Virus record (IMG/VR): IMGVR_UViG_3300031650_000002
Location: 1 to 51,450 of that record
DNA from: a virus
Direction: 5' to 3' (one strand)
DNA: 51,450 nt
Part shown: piece by piece, positions 25,869 to 34,676 of the stretch
Numbering within the stretch: position 1 is the stretch's first letter
Layout of the letters: the number at the start of each line of letters is the position of its first letter
Position numbers and translations under genes: made by a program
Notes under the pieces: generated by a model
What the model was told of the DNA's origin: nothing
Databases searched by the model: none
The model's input: the letters and a program-made list of their open reading frames with translations, nothing else

Positions 25869-26267
25869 TTATTTCTCGATATAGCACTGTAGACGTATAC
25901 TTGTATATGACATAGATATTTGTTCATTGTCCTGTAATAATATTTGGCTTGTGATATCAAAAACATAATAATTATTCGTAGCGTTATATCCTTCAATTAC
26001 TGCCACCACCGCATCAGTTACTGCTCTTAATCGTGTGATATCAGGAGTGCTATTGACAAAATTCTTACAAAAGCAATTGATAATAAAAACAGAATCATTT
26101 GTAATTTCGCTACCTACATAATTCGACAAAGGCAGTATAACTATATCTTGTAGTTCGCTGTTTAAGGGCTTCTTATTCCTATAAATTCCACCATCAATAG
26201 TAGTTTTCACACTGGCTACATTAATAACCGGATAAAGTATATCTAAAATGTCAATCGTGGTTTTCAC
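25869..26267 (-). CDS. tail terminator-like protein
   Basis: 132 residues with a GTG start overlapping the upstream stop region. Position directly after the HK97 gp10-like gene and its mixed alpha/beta pattern (IDILDILYPVINVASVKTTI) fit the tail terminator or completion protein. No diagnostic motif. Confidence 0.55.
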   Translation of the reverse strand: MKTTIDILDILYPVINVASVKTTIDGGIYRNKKPLNSELQDIVILPLSNYVGSEITNDSVFIINCFCKNFVNSTPDITRLRAVTDAVVAVIEGYNATNNYYVFDITSQILLQDNEQISMSYTSIRLQCYIEK

Positions 26268-26707
26268 TACAATCCATACTCCTTTATCTTTTTCTTTAGA
26301 AGTGCCTTCGCTGCCGGTACGCTTCCGGTAATTACGTCTTTTCCTTTTGCCTCAACCGCCGCTGCATACTCCATGCCGGCGACCACAATCAGAATAAACC
26401 CTTTAGGATTTTCTCTTAATACTTCATCTGCTATTTTTTGACCTTGTGCCCTTCCTTCTGCAGTTTTCCCTTCAAACTTTCCTACAAGGATATTTCCATC
26501 CCTTGCCACAACATAACCAATAGAGCTTCTTAAATTTCCAGTTTGATCATGGAAAGAACCTGCTTCAGGTGTTTTTTCTCTGGCAGCATTAACACACGCT
26601 TCGCCTACCATAGCAAGTGTAGATATGATTCTTTTTTCGATACTTAGTACGAATCTGTCCACTCTATTATTTATACTACCTTGAGAGAAGCCAGGAATAA
26701 GCCCCAT
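26267..26707 (-). CDS. HK97 gp10-like head-tail joining protein
   Basis: 146 residues. ACVNAAREKTPEAGSFHDQTGNLRSSIGY-type segment and the later GMEYAAAVEAKG are the usual signature of HK97 gp10/minor capsid-tail joining proteins. Short overlaps with both neighbours place it in the connector operon. Confidence 0.75.
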   Translation of the reverse strand: MGLIPGFSQGSINNRVDRFVLSIEKRIISTLAMVGEACVNAAREKTPEAGSFHDQTGNLRSSIGYVVARDGNILVGKFEGKTAEGRAQGQKIADEVLRENPKGFILIVVAGMEYAAAVEAKGKDVITGSVPAAKALLKKKIKEYGL

Positions 26708-27016
26708 TTAACACTTTACCTCTACATGTTTCTGATATGGAAACAATTGCAAAATCACATGTTCTTTATTAAAAAAGGTTAATTTTGCATCATCGGGAAC
26801 ACTATTGACGCCGGTAAAAAGTGGAGACATGACGTACCAATTATATCCGATCATATTTCCCGATTCTCCTATGATATATTTAGTTGAATTCGGTTGGATA
26901 TTACAGACAATTCCTATAGTTATCAAAGTTCCGGGGGTATATATCCCGATTGAATTAATAGTCCCGGCACCATAATAGCTTATAGTCGCTGTATGTGGAT
27001 ATCTTTCTATTACCAT
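26708..27016 (-). CDS. head-tail stopper-like protein
   Basis: 102 residues, beta-rich, with a pattern (ERYPHTATISYYGAGTIN) common in head-closure proteins of siphoviruses. It overlaps the upstream connector gene by 7 bases. Assigned by order and size. Confidence 0.6.
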   Translation of the reverse strand: MVIERYPHTATISYYGAGTINSIGIYTPGTLITIGIVCNIQPNSTKYIIGESGNMIGYNWYVMSPLFTGVNSVPDDAKLTFFNKEHVILQLFPYQKHVEVKC

Positions 27017-27303
27017 ATTGCTACTCCATTAACTGTTGCTTTGTCTTCACCGTATTTCTGTAAGATTCTTTTTGCCATTGCGATTAGCTGTGCTCCACTA
27101 TATTTAACTGAAAAAGCTCCTTCTCTTAATTCGGGATGTGCCGCCAGGGTAAAATAGAGAGAAGCGGCAGCTAAATCTATTTCTTTAGCGTTAGCTGCCG
27201 CATAAGTTCCACCTGTCGCAACGCCTCTGTCTAAAAGAAGTTTCTCTAACAGATTATTATTACTATATTCTGTTAAACTTTGTAGAGCTTCTTTATTTGT
27301 CAT
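27010..27303 (-). CDS. head-tail connector (gp6-like) protein
   Basis: 97 residues, helical, with AAGGAG before the ATG. It lies directly after the major capsid gene, as DNA-packaging adaptor proteins do. Assigned by order and size; a short alanine-rich segment (YAAANAKEIDLAAASLYF) is the clearest feature. Confidence 0.5.
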   Translation of the reverse strand: MTNKEALQSLTEYSNNNLLEKLLLDRGVATGGTYAAANAKEIDLAAASLYFTLAAHPELREGAFSVKYSGAQLIAMAKRILQKYGEDKATVNGVAIW

Positions 27304-27316
27304 CTACTTGCTCCTT

Positions 27317-28432
27317 TTATACTGTCCAAGTGACGTGATGTTCCGTATCTAAATTATAAATATGGTCTATAGCAGGGCAGCTTGGAAACGCATTTATTTC
27401 ACCTTTTGTAAACTGAGTTACAGGGTCGATATGACTCCAAGTAGAAATTAAAATGCCGCCTTTTTTAGCTTGTATTACCTGTTTTGGAGGATTAGTCTCT
27501 TCCGCAATAGGACCTCTAAGCGTATTTCCACACTGTAAGCTATCTACAAAAATTACATGATTATCTCCAGTAGCACTTAACCACGGGTCGACTGAATGAA
27601 TTGTATGGTCTTCATCCTCATAACTTATCACGGTATCAATTATTACTATTTGAGGAAGCCCAAAAGCCTTTAATGTTAGATTTAAAACATCTAGAGATGG
27701 AACCATTGTTATTTTTGTAGCTCCCCAAGTTGTATAAGGTACTACAAAATTCCTAACTTCATCTGCAGTTACCATCTCTGAAAATTTAGATTCATTCATT
27801 AATATATATTGAGGATTTGCTCCAGCTCTTTTTGCTGCTCTTACGACAGTACGAATGTCAGTTATAGGTTTAATTAGACTTGAATCTCCAGCACTCCAAT
27901 ATCTTGCAGCACTAACCATTTTCTTTTTGTTGGCATCAGGAAGTTGAAAATCTACTACTTCCTCGGTAACTATTCCACCAACATTATTAGTTGTAGAAAG
28001 AACTATTTGCCCAGTAGATAAAGCCTGTAAAGCAAACCATTCTAATCTACCTAATACTGCATCCATACAAAAATTAGTATCGTTAAAGACAAGTTGTAGA
28101 AGTGCTCCCTGTTCAGGATTCGCCATAGCCTTAAAAGCATTATAATCGTTTATATCCGTTTCCGTCATTTGTCTTTTTACTCTAATGGAAGGAATTGAAC
28201 CGGTTAATTTGCTTATGCTTTTTCTTGTCTTGAGAGGGGCACTTGAATTATAAGCCACAACATCTGCCATTACACGATTCCCTTCACTGCCAATTAAAGT
28301 TTCAAAATTCAAATATGGCGTAGTCTTCATGGGGAAGAAGTTAGGCCAATATTGTTTCTCATACGGCCTCTTATTTAACCATATTTCTAAATTCTTCTTA
28401 TTCATCTCATTAAACATATTATATTCACTCAT
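27317..28432 (-). CDS. major capsid protein (lambda gpE family)
   Basis: 371 residues. It has the major capsid protein E pattern: WPNFFPMKTTPYLNFETLIG early, APLKTRKSISKLTGSIPSIR near 70-90, a middle domain, and a late DPWLSATGDNHVIFVD. Length agrees with the family. It follows a decoration-like protein and the scaffold, the lambda-type order. GAGGTG site. Confidence 0.8.
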   Translation of the reverse strand: MSEYNMFNEMNKKNLEIWLNKRPYEKQYWPNFFPMKTTPYLNFETLIGSEGNRVMADVVAYNSSAPLKTRKSISKLTGSIPSIRVKRQMTETDINDYNAFKAMANPEQGALLQLVFNDTNFCMDAVLGRLEWFALQALSTGQIVLSTTNNVGGIVTEEVVDFQLPDANKKKMVSAARYWSAGDSSLIKPITDIRTVVRAAKRAGANPQYILMNESKFSEMVTADEVRNFVVPYTTWGATKITMVPSLDVLNLTLKAFGLPQIVIIDTVISYEDEDHTIHSVDPWLSATGDNHVIFVDSLQCGNTLRGPIAEETNPPKQVIQAKKGGILISTWSHIDPVTQFTKGEINAFPSCPAIDHIYNLDTEHHVTWTV

Positions 28433-28465
28433 TATTATTCACCTCATTAATTCATTTTTTATTTT

Positions 28466-29071
28466 TTATGCGAATCTTATTCTGGCAGTAAGAGCAGTCT
28501 TGTCAGCAGCAGTTACAAAATAAGGCATCTCTGATTCATCGACCGTACCTCTTACAACAGCCCCAGCGAATAGGTTATTCAGTAAGGTTGTTACACCGTC
28601 CCTTCTAACTTCTACAGTATCTCTTAATACAGCACTAGCCGCATAGAGAGGGGTATTAGTAGCCGCAACAGCTCCCTCGAAAAGGATAGCATTAGTTGCA
28701 ACACCCTTAAGAGGTTTACTCGCAAGTAGTACCGCATTGGAAACTAATCCTGGAGTAATAGTCAGGATAGTAGGAGCATGCACAGTTCCGAACCCGCCAA
28801 TATATTCGCCTTCTACAAATTCATTCCGGGGATCTACATACATAATTGTTGCATCGCTTGCTACATTATGAATGACTTTCGCAGTTTTAACTAAGTCATA
28901 CAGCCCCACGCTGGTAGTGTCCGCATGTAGTAAAGCTCCCTTTTTTATCTCCTGTGTAGTAGTTTTAAATCTATCAGTTCTAATAGTTACTCCACCGGGA
29001 ATATCTTCTAATATTTTTAGAAATACAGGGTCATATACGACCCCTGCTTCTTTTGATACTTGTAAACTCAT
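28466..29071 (-). CDS. head decoration or capsid cement-like protein
   Basis: 201 residues, beta-rich and alanine/threonine-rich. Order between scaffold and major capsid protein, together with segments such as EIKKGALLHADTTSVGLYDL, suggests a head-decorating protein like those accompanying gpE-type capsids. Not certain. Confidence 0.6.
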   Translation of the reverse strand: MSLQVSKEAGVVYDPVFLKILEDIPGGVTIRTDRFKTTTQEIKKGALLHADTTSVGLYDLVKTAKVIHNVASDATIMYVDPRNEFVEGEYIGGFGTVHAPTILTITPGLVSNAVLLASKPLKGVATNAILFEGAVAATNTPLYAASAVLRDTVEVRRDGVTTLLNNLFAGAVVRGTVDESEMPYFVTAADKTALTARIRFA

Positions 29072-29101
29072 TATTATTCACCTCGTTTAATTTAATTATA
29101 T

Positions 29102-29770
29102 TTATTCTTCTATTAATTTCTTACCTTCAAAAGTTCCTTCAGCTGTTCCTTTTCCACTTGCAACCTTAGCTATTAGTTCTTCATTCATGCTCCCAGCCGC
29201 TTCGCCTTTTGCAGGTGCTCCACCGTCTTCTTTTAATTTCTTATCAATTTCAATTTGCCTTGCTTCTAATACTTTATTTTGTAAGTCTTTTATTGCTGTT
29301 TCGATATCTTCATCTTTTTCGGCTATTACATACTTCGAAAACCCTTCATTTAATCCGGCAATTTTCAGTGCCGTTTTAATTTTAGTATCTCGTTTTTCCT
29401 GAATCGTGGTTTCTGTCAACTTTTCCATAGATTCAGTGAGTTTATTAATTCGTTCATTTAAGTCCGAAATTTTCTTTTCTTCTTCATTCATATTTTTTTG
29501 CTCTTCCTTTCTTTTCTCTTCAGCTTTTCCTTTTACCCCCGCTTCCTCAGCCTCTTTCTTGAGTTTAAGGTCATGGGTAGTAACTGCTTGCGTAACTCTT
29601 CTGTCTGTTTCACTTTGTAAGTATTTCTCGAAACTTTTTGTCAAATTAGCTTCTTTAATCGCATTAACAAGCTCCTCTGATGTAAGTTCCACTTCTGTTT
29701 TTCCCTGTTTCTCCTTTTCCCCACCTTCATCAGGTGTAATCTTAGGATCTCCAGTCTTTTCTTTTAACAT
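29102..29770 (-). CDS. scaffold protein
   Basis: 222 residues, strongly charged, with a central coiled coil (residues about 70-160) and an acidic and glycine-containing C-terminus. Size, composition and place before the capsid genes match phage scaffold proteins of the GP20/DUF4355 kind. Confidence 0.75.
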   Translation of the reverse strand: MLKEKTGDPKITPDEGGEKEKQGKTEVELTSEELVNAIKEANLTKSFEKYLQSETDRRVTQAVTTHDLKLKKEAEEAGVKGKAEEKRKEEQKNMNEEEKKISDLNERINKLTESMEKLTETTIQEKRDTKIKTALKIAGLNEGFSKYVIAEKDEDIETAIKDLQNKVLEARQIEIDKKLKEDGGAPAKGEAAGSMNEELIAKVASGKGTAEGTFEGKKLIEE

Positions 29771-29804
29771 CTTAATTTATCTCCTTTATATTTTTTATAT
29801 TTAT

Positions 29805-30251
29805 TTAAGTTTTTATTATAATCTTTTTAAGAGAATATTTTTCTGCATCATCTTTAGGTAAAAGATATCCTCTCGATGTTTCTATCTCTACTTCTTTATA
29901 TCTTTTTAAAAAATGTAATTGTTTTAAAAATTTCTTTCCAAATATATATATAAATTGGAAATCTCCTATGACATAAAGCCAAGAATTATCTTCTCTAAAA
30001 ATACCGGAAGGAATAAATTCTAAATTTTCTTTATTGGTTTTCTCTGATATTTCTATATAAAGATTCCCTGTTTCTTTAAACCTATTATCAAATTTTATTT
30101 CAATTCCTGCTTTATTTTCACCTAATGCATATTGATATTCTTTACTTGTATAGGTTAATATCGGTAACCCAATTTTATATAATTCTTCAACTATAAAATC
30201 TTGATAATAATTTCCTTCTTTTAATTTCTCCTCATAGTAAGGCGTATTTAT
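29805..30251 (-). CDS. PD-(D/E)XK-like phage protein with non-standard start
   Basis: 148 residues in an open frame with no ATG, GTG or TTG near its start. The best start is an ATA at 30251 (NTPYYEEKLKEGNYYQDF follows) with GGGGAG upstream; it overlaps the end of the MT-A70 gene by 4 bases. The core (ENKAGIEIKFDNRF, ETGNLYIEISEK, GIFREDNSWLYVIGD) belongs to a widespread phage family that I recognise by pattern; the E-I-K arrangement looks nuclease-like. Next to a DNA adenine methyltransferase it might be its partner or an accessory. Function unproven. Confidence 0.65.
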   Translation of the reverse strand: MNTPYYEEKLKEGNYYQDFIVEELYKIGLPILTYTSKEYQYALGENKAGIEIKFDNRFKETGNLYIEISEKTNKENLEFIPSGIFREDNSWLYVIGDFQFIYIFGKKFLKQLHFLKRYKEVEIETSRGYLLPKDDAEKYSLKKIIIKT

Positions 30252-31171
30252 TTTATTTCAGCTCCCCATGTATCCCAATTATCTATTTTTCGCCGTGCAA
30301 ATAGTTCTATTTTTTTACTGTTTGGATACATCTTTTCTATTAACTCTCTAAAATATTCTGGTTTTTCTGAATGTTCTTTTGACCTTTCAATAGAAATAAC
30401 ACTATCTTCTAATTCTTTATTTTGTTTAAGAAAAGACCCTTTTGTGCATACTAATAAAAATTCGTGTCTTACAGAATTATAATGTCCCCAGTTGTGTTTC
30501 ACTTTATCCCAAATAAAAGATGACTTATATTTAAAGCCCCATGCTTTTATAACTTCAAAACATTCTTCTAATAATGGAGAAGTTACCCACAAAAATAAAA
30601 CTGCATTATCATCTGTAATATCTTCTATATTTAATTCACATAACTCTTGTATGGTCATTGAAGTATAATGTCGTTCAACCGAACCATACCCCTCAACAAG
30701 TGTATCTCCATAAGACCACGGAGGGTCTGCATAAAGAACATTATATTTGCCTTCTGGTAATTCAGGAGTCCCTTCAAATTCATTTTCTCTTTGCAATTTT
30801 CTTGCTAACTTAACAGCCCCAGAAGTGGTTATTTCTTTTTTGTCTTGTATATATTCTTCAAATTTCTCTTCAGGTATAGAAGCGATTCGCTGCCAGCTAG
30901 AAGATTGGTCTTTTGTTACTCCTATATCTGACAAAGTCGTAGGGTGCGATTTTGTGCCAATTGTAATTTGTTCTGGTAATAACTCCCCAGCTCTGCGTTC
31001 AGCCCTTAACTTTATTTCTTCTGCTTTTCTTATTAAGTCTGGACTTTCTTTTGCCTGTATCATTGCATAACGATATGCTTCGGCTTTATCTCTAATAAGT
31101 TTAATTTCATCAACTTTATGGCATTCCTGTATAGCAAATTTCATTTTGTTATACTTTTCTAAATATTCCAT
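30248..31171 (-). CDS. MT-A70 family DNA N6-adenine methyltransferase
   Basis: 307 residues. The C-terminal domain has NVLYADPPWSYGD with the DPPW catalytic motif, then a FLWVTSPLLEECFEVIKAWG segment and a KYKSSFIWDK segment, typical of phage MT-A70 enzymes. The N-terminal 120 residues include a helical domain (IRDKAEAYRYAMIQAKES) often found in these proteins. A consensus promoter (31291-31319) and hairpin element copy 2 lie upstream. Confidence 0.85.
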   Translation of the reverse strand: MEYLEKYNKMKFAIQECHKVDEIKLIRDKAEAYRYAMIQAKESPDLIRKAEEIKLRAERRAGELLPEQITIGTKSHPTTLSDIGVTKDQSSSWQRIASIPEEKFEEYIQDKKEITTSGAVKLARKLQRENEFEGTPELPEGKYNVLYADPPWSYGDTLVEGYGSVERHYTSMTIQELCELNIEDITDDNAVLFLWVTSPLLEECFEVIKAWGFKYKSSFIWDKVKHNWGHYNSVRHEFLLVCTKGSFLKQNKELEDSVISIERSKEHSEKPEYFRELIEKMYPNSKKIELFARRKIDNWDTWGAEIK

Positions 31172-31191
31172 ATTCCCCCCTTTTATAAAAC

Positions 31192-31252
31192 AAAAAAAAG
31201 CGCCAGAGACTAAGAAGTTTAATTCTTAATCTTTGGCGCTCTAAGGCACTCT
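31192..31252 (-). ncRNA. dispersed hairpin element, copy 2
   Basis: Minus strand: AGAGTGCC, TT, AGAGCGCCA, inner TAAGAA/TTCTTA hairpin, TGGCGC and eight T. It lies between a perfect consensus promoter and the MT-A70 gene. It is the best-formed copy, and as a terminator it would stop transcription 20 bases before the start codon unless it is read through. Confidence 0.7.
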
Positions 31253-31290
31253 CAAAATTCTATTTAATTTTCAAGAATATATACACATTA

Positions 31291-31319
31291 ATTATAATAT
31301 AATATTTTTTATATGTCAA
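31291..31319 (-). promoter_or_regulatory. consensus sigma-A promoter
   Basis: Minus strand TTGACA (31314-31319), 17-base spacer, TATAAT (31291-31296): an exact match to the bacterial housekeeping consensus. It lies at the end of the upstream methyltransferase gene and reads into hairpin element copy 2 and the MT-A70 gene. Confidence 0.75.
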
Positions 31320-31992
31320 CTTTTCTATCATTAAAATATTTATCATAGTTATAGAAGATTACAAATCCCTTAACGAATTGGAAACTTACATATTGGATGG
31401 GCATATCTACCCCGTAAATTTTAATCTTAATCGCCTCAAATTTAATCTTATTAAACCAAACCAATATTTCTTCTATGGAGTACGCCTCATCTATAATCTG
31501 TAATCTACCCGGTAATTTCCCATGCATAAAAACCTGTAGTCTGGCGTCAGGAATATTAAGGTAGATAGTTGTATTTTCATGAGAATACCGTTCTATATTC
31601 TTTAGCAAGCCTGGGATTTTCTCTCGTGGTATATGCTCCATTATATCACATAGGCATATCACATCAAACTTTTTCTTATCAAGATTAATATTAGTTACAT
31701 CACCTGTTAGATATTTAATGTTTTTATGGTTAGAATTTTCTTCTGCAAACTCGATTAATTTTGGTGACAAATCTACACCAATAACTTTTGCACCTAATTC
31801 AGCAATATAACGGGTAGTGATCCCGGTCCCGCAACCTAAATCTAATACACTCATACCATCACCAATTATTTTTCTTAGGTCTTCTTTAATTTTGGTATGG
31901 CGGGGGTTTTCACGGGTATGATCATATTTAAGATAATCGAGGAAATTGTCGTAATAATTTTTTACCTCGGTTGTAGTGGGTTTTTTATTCAT
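31309..31992 (-). CDS. class I SAM-dependent methyltransferase
   Basis: 227 residues with motif I (VLDLGCGTGITTRY), an acidic turn (VIGVDLSPKL) and DVICLCDIMEHI, as in small-molecule or lipid methyltransferases (methyltransf_11/25), not DNA methylases. Its start overlaps the glycosyltransferase stop by 4 bases. With the sugar genes upstream it may methylate the assembled glycan; this is inference. Confidence 0.75.
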   Translation of the reverse strand: MNKKPTTTEVKNYYDNFLDYLKYDHTRENPRHTKIKEDLRKIIGDGMSVLDLGCGTGITTRYIAELGAKVIGVDLSPKLIEFAEENSNHKNIKYLTGDVTNINLDKKKFDVICLCDIMEHIPREKIPGLLKNIERYSHENTTIYLNIPDARLQVFMHGKLPGRLQIIDEAYSIEEILVWFNKIKFEAIKIKIYGVDMPIQYVSFQFVKGFVIFYNYDKYFNDRKVDI

Positions 31993-32921
31993 GATATTGC
32001 CTCTATAACTTTTCTTAATTCGTTCAATTGATTTTCAAGTATCCAGCCTTCGTATTTAACCCAGTTTTTGTATGAATTAGAATGATAATCTTCATCTCTT
32101 ATTTCATTCACCGCTTCCTCAATAGTATTAAAAATATCAATGTCAGGATATAATTCTCTTGCCCCTCTGAAATTATGTATAACTGGTTTTATCCCTCTTG
32201 CCATAGCCTCAGTTATGGCCAGCGAATGCCCTTCATGAATCGAGGTATGTAGTAAGTAGTCCATACCTTTCCAGAAGTCCTCCATGTCATCGATCCAGCC
32301 ATAAAAAACAACGTTATCCTGTAACCCCATTTCTTTAATCATGTGCTCTAAATAAACTTTATACCGTAGATCCTGATAAGATCCTGCTATATGTAATAAG
32401 TATCTCTTATCAATATCTACCAGCTTTTTCATTATTTGCAGTGCCATTTGCGGGTTCTTTTTGTAATTAATGAATCCTACCCAGGCAACATTAAACCCTG
32501 TCTCTCTCTTTTTAAATGGAATTTTATCTATATCTACTCCATTATATATAACCTCATTCTTTACTTTATCTATAATACCAGGAGATAATTCATTCAAGAT
32601 TTCTCTAATATGTGGAGCTACAAAGATTAATCTATCTACCACATCCCAGTTAATCTGCTTAGGGAAGTCAGTAAATATTTCATAGCTATGAAGACGGATT
32701 ATTACCTTTTTTCCTTCTATCTTTTTATAATTAGTCCCTATAACAGCTACTTCATTCGCCCATTCAAAGAAAATTATATCCCCATAATCTATTGCATTAA
32801 AAATATCCCATTTAGTCCTTACTACAAACTTCCTTACTGTATAATCACTTGATAGCCCTTCTATTATCGGGTCTATAAAATTATCTAACCCAGCTGCGCA
32901 AATTACGCTTATTTTTTCCAA
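31989..32921 (-). CDS. family 4 glycosyltransferase
   Basis: 310 residues with a TTG start and AAGGAGG. GT-B fold: an N-terminal acceptor half, then VAWVGFINYKKNPQMALQIM, VVFYGWIDD and SIHEGHSLAITEAMARGI, the E-x7-E motif of GT4 donors. Probably transfers a sugar made by the neighbouring pathway. Confidence 0.8.
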   Translation of the reverse strand: MEKISVICAAGLDNFIDPIIEGLSSDYTVRKFVVRTKWDIFNAIDYGDIIFFEWANEVAVIGTNYKKIEGKKVIIRLHSYEIFTDFPKQINWDVVDRLIFVAPHIREILNELSPGIIDKVKNEVIYNGVDIDKIPFKKRETGFNVAWVGFINYKKNPQMALQIMKKLVDIDKRYLLHIAGSYQDLRYKVYLEHMIKEMGLQDNVVFYGWIDDMEDFWKGMDYLLHTSIHEGHSLAITEAMARGIKPVIHNFRGARELYPDIDIFNTIEEAVNEIRDEDYHSNSYKNWVKYEGWILENQLNELRKVIEAIS

Positions 32922-32972
32922 TTTGCCTCCTTTATTATTTAATCTTTTGGGGTTAATCTTTCCGCAATCTCT

Positions 32973-33308
32973 TCATCCGTTTAACACCCTCATATATTCT
33001 TTAATAAACTCTGGGTTATCCCGAATAAAGCAGGAAGAACACGTCGTTAATTGGCAAGTCATTCTCTCGTCATTTTCTAAGTCAAAACGCATTTCATAAC
33101 GCATACCATGCCAAGCCTCGTGTAGGATTACCTGAAGTTCATATTGATAATCAAGTGAATCAAGTATTTTTATTTCTTTAGCCCCTTCGTTAATATGACC
33201 ATCTAAAGAACGTTCATCTTCTACAATTATTTTATGATAGGTAATTATATAATCACTCGATACAATTCTAACCTTCTTAAACTTTATACGCTTTTCTTTC
33301 TGTTTCAT
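32973..33308 (-). CDS. small HExxH metallopeptidase-like phage protein
   Basis: 111 residues. The motif VILHEAWHGM near residue 60 gives HExxH, followed by ENDERMTCQL. Small phage proteins with this pattern are common and their role is unknown. After the stop at 32973 the +1 frame reads DEEIAERLTPKD to a stop at 32939, a plausible natural C-terminus, so a one-base insertion at the GG is possible. Confidence 0.6.
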   Translation of the reverse strand: MKQKEKRIKFKKVRIVSSDYIITYHKIIVEDERSLDGHINEGAKEIKILDSLDYQYELQVILHEAWHGMRYEMRFDLENDERMTCQLTTCSSCFIRDNPEFIKEYMRVLNG

Positions 33309-33319
33309 AATCCCCCTTT

Positions 33320-34033
33320 CTATCCTATATAGAACCTTTGATTCTCTATTAACTGCTCTTCAGCTACATCCCTCACTACCCGAGCAGGTGCACCCATAAC
33401 TACCATTCGAGCCGGTACATCTTTGGTAATTATGCTACCAGCAGCTACTAAAGCATCCTCTCCGATAACTTTACCCGGGAGAATAACCGCTCCCGCTCCA
33501 ATTCTACCGCCTTTTTTAACTGTAACGCCTTTAAAATGTTTAAATCGTTCTTCTGTCCTACCTAAATAATTATCATTACTTGTCACCACTCCGGGAGCGA
33601 TAAAAACATAATCTCCTAATTCTGAATAAGCGGTAATATAACAATTGCTTTCCAATTTGCAACGTTTGCCAATTAAGACATAATTCTCAATAGTTACGCC
33701 CCTGCCAATTATGGTATATTCGCCTATAGTGGTATTTTCTCTTATAGTAGCCATGTCAGCCACCATAACATTATTAGCGATATTAGAGCCAATATAAATA
33801 ATTGCACCTGACCCGATTATACAATTATCGCCTATCACCGTTGGAGTTAAATCCTTTTCCTCTTTTAAAGTGCTTATACTTGCTTTCATGGGAAGTTTTC
33901 CGATTACTGCGTTGTCATCAATTCTTACGTTATTGCCGATTATAACGCCGCTTTTGATTACTACGTTATGGCCAAACTGACAATTATTGCCGATTATAAC
34001 GTTATCTTCAATAATTACATTGTTTGATTTCAT
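33320..34033 (-). CDS. left-handed beta-helix N-acetyltransferase (WbpD/WlbB type)
   Basis: 237 residues built of hexapeptide repeats (VIIEDNVIIGNNCQFGHNVV and onward), with a GTVITSND-type loop and a terminal PARVVRDV segment, as in UDP-sugar 3-N-acetyltransferases. Known WbpD acetylates the 3-amino group of UDP-GlcNAc(3NH2)A. Its start lies within the end of the upstream DNA methyltransferase, so it belongs to the same operon as the oxidoreductase and aminotransferase. Confidence 0.8.
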   Translation of the reverse strand: MKSNNVIIEDNVIIGNNCQFGHNVVIKSGVIIGNNVRIDDNAVIGKLPMKASISTLKEEKDLTPTVIGDNCIIGSGAIIYIGSNIANNVMVADMATIRENTTIGEYTIIGRGVTIENYVLIGKRCKLESNCYITAYSELGDYVFIAPGVVTSNDNYLGRTEERFKHFKGVTVKKGGRIGAGAVILPGKVIGEDALVAAGSIITKDVPARMVVMGAPARVVRDVAEEQLIENQRFYIG

Positions 34034-34676
34034 TTAATACCTCATATATTTGCTTTCTGGCTATCTTACAATATTCTTTACTTATTTCACTACCAATATA
34101 ATTACGATTATTCCTAATTGCTATTTTGGCTGTTGTGCCAATGCCCATAAATGGGTCATAAATAATATCATGTTCATTACTAAAATTTATAATAAAAAAT
34201 TTTGCTATATCATCGTGCATAATTGCCTTATGTTCTTTACACATTTTAGCAACTGATGTTGTTATATGATTTTTTGTATATGTATTGTTAGATTTTAATT
34301 TATTACCAAAACAAAATATAAATTCATAAGCATTTGTTATATTAAACCCTCTTGCAGGCATTGGATTTGATTTTTCCCAAATAAATATTTCGTATATTTT
34401 ATTATAAAAATTGCCTATTAAGCGAAATATATCTTGTTTGTTATAGTAATTTTTTTGTAAATTAATAAAAACATTACCTTTTGTAATTCTTATTGCTTCA
34501 TCAATAAATGTTTTTAGAAACGAATAATAATCATTTATAATATCGTTATAAAACAAATATTTATCATTTCTTTTTCTGTTATATGGTGGAGAAGTAAAAG
34601 TTAAATCTACGCTCTTATCAGGTATATCCTTCATCACTTCAAGACAATCACCACATATTATTTGGTTTACTTCCAC
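34008..34676 (-). CDS. N6-adenine/N4-cytosine DNA methyltransferase
   Basis: 222 residues with a GTG start. Motif IV is FTSPPYN (TSPPY) near residue 30, and motif I is DPFMGIGTTAKIAI near 180, in the beta-class order. The opening NQIICGDCLEVMKDIPDKSV is nearly shared with the enzyme at 38301-38945, so the two are probably paralogues. TSPPY favours N4-cytosine; not proven. It is overlapped at both ends by sugar genes. Confidence 0.85.
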   Translation of the reverse strand: MEVNQIICGDCLEVMKDIPDKSVDLTFTSPPYNRKRNDKYLFYNDIINDYYSFLKTFIDEAIRITKGNVFINLQKNYYNKQDIFRLIGNFYNKIYEIFIWEKSNPMPARGFNITNAYEFIFCFGNKLKSNNTYTKNHITTSVAKMCKEHKAIMHDDIAKFFIINFSNEHDIIYDPFMGIGTTAKIAIRNNRNYIGSEISKEYCKIARKQIYEVLNEIKQCNY

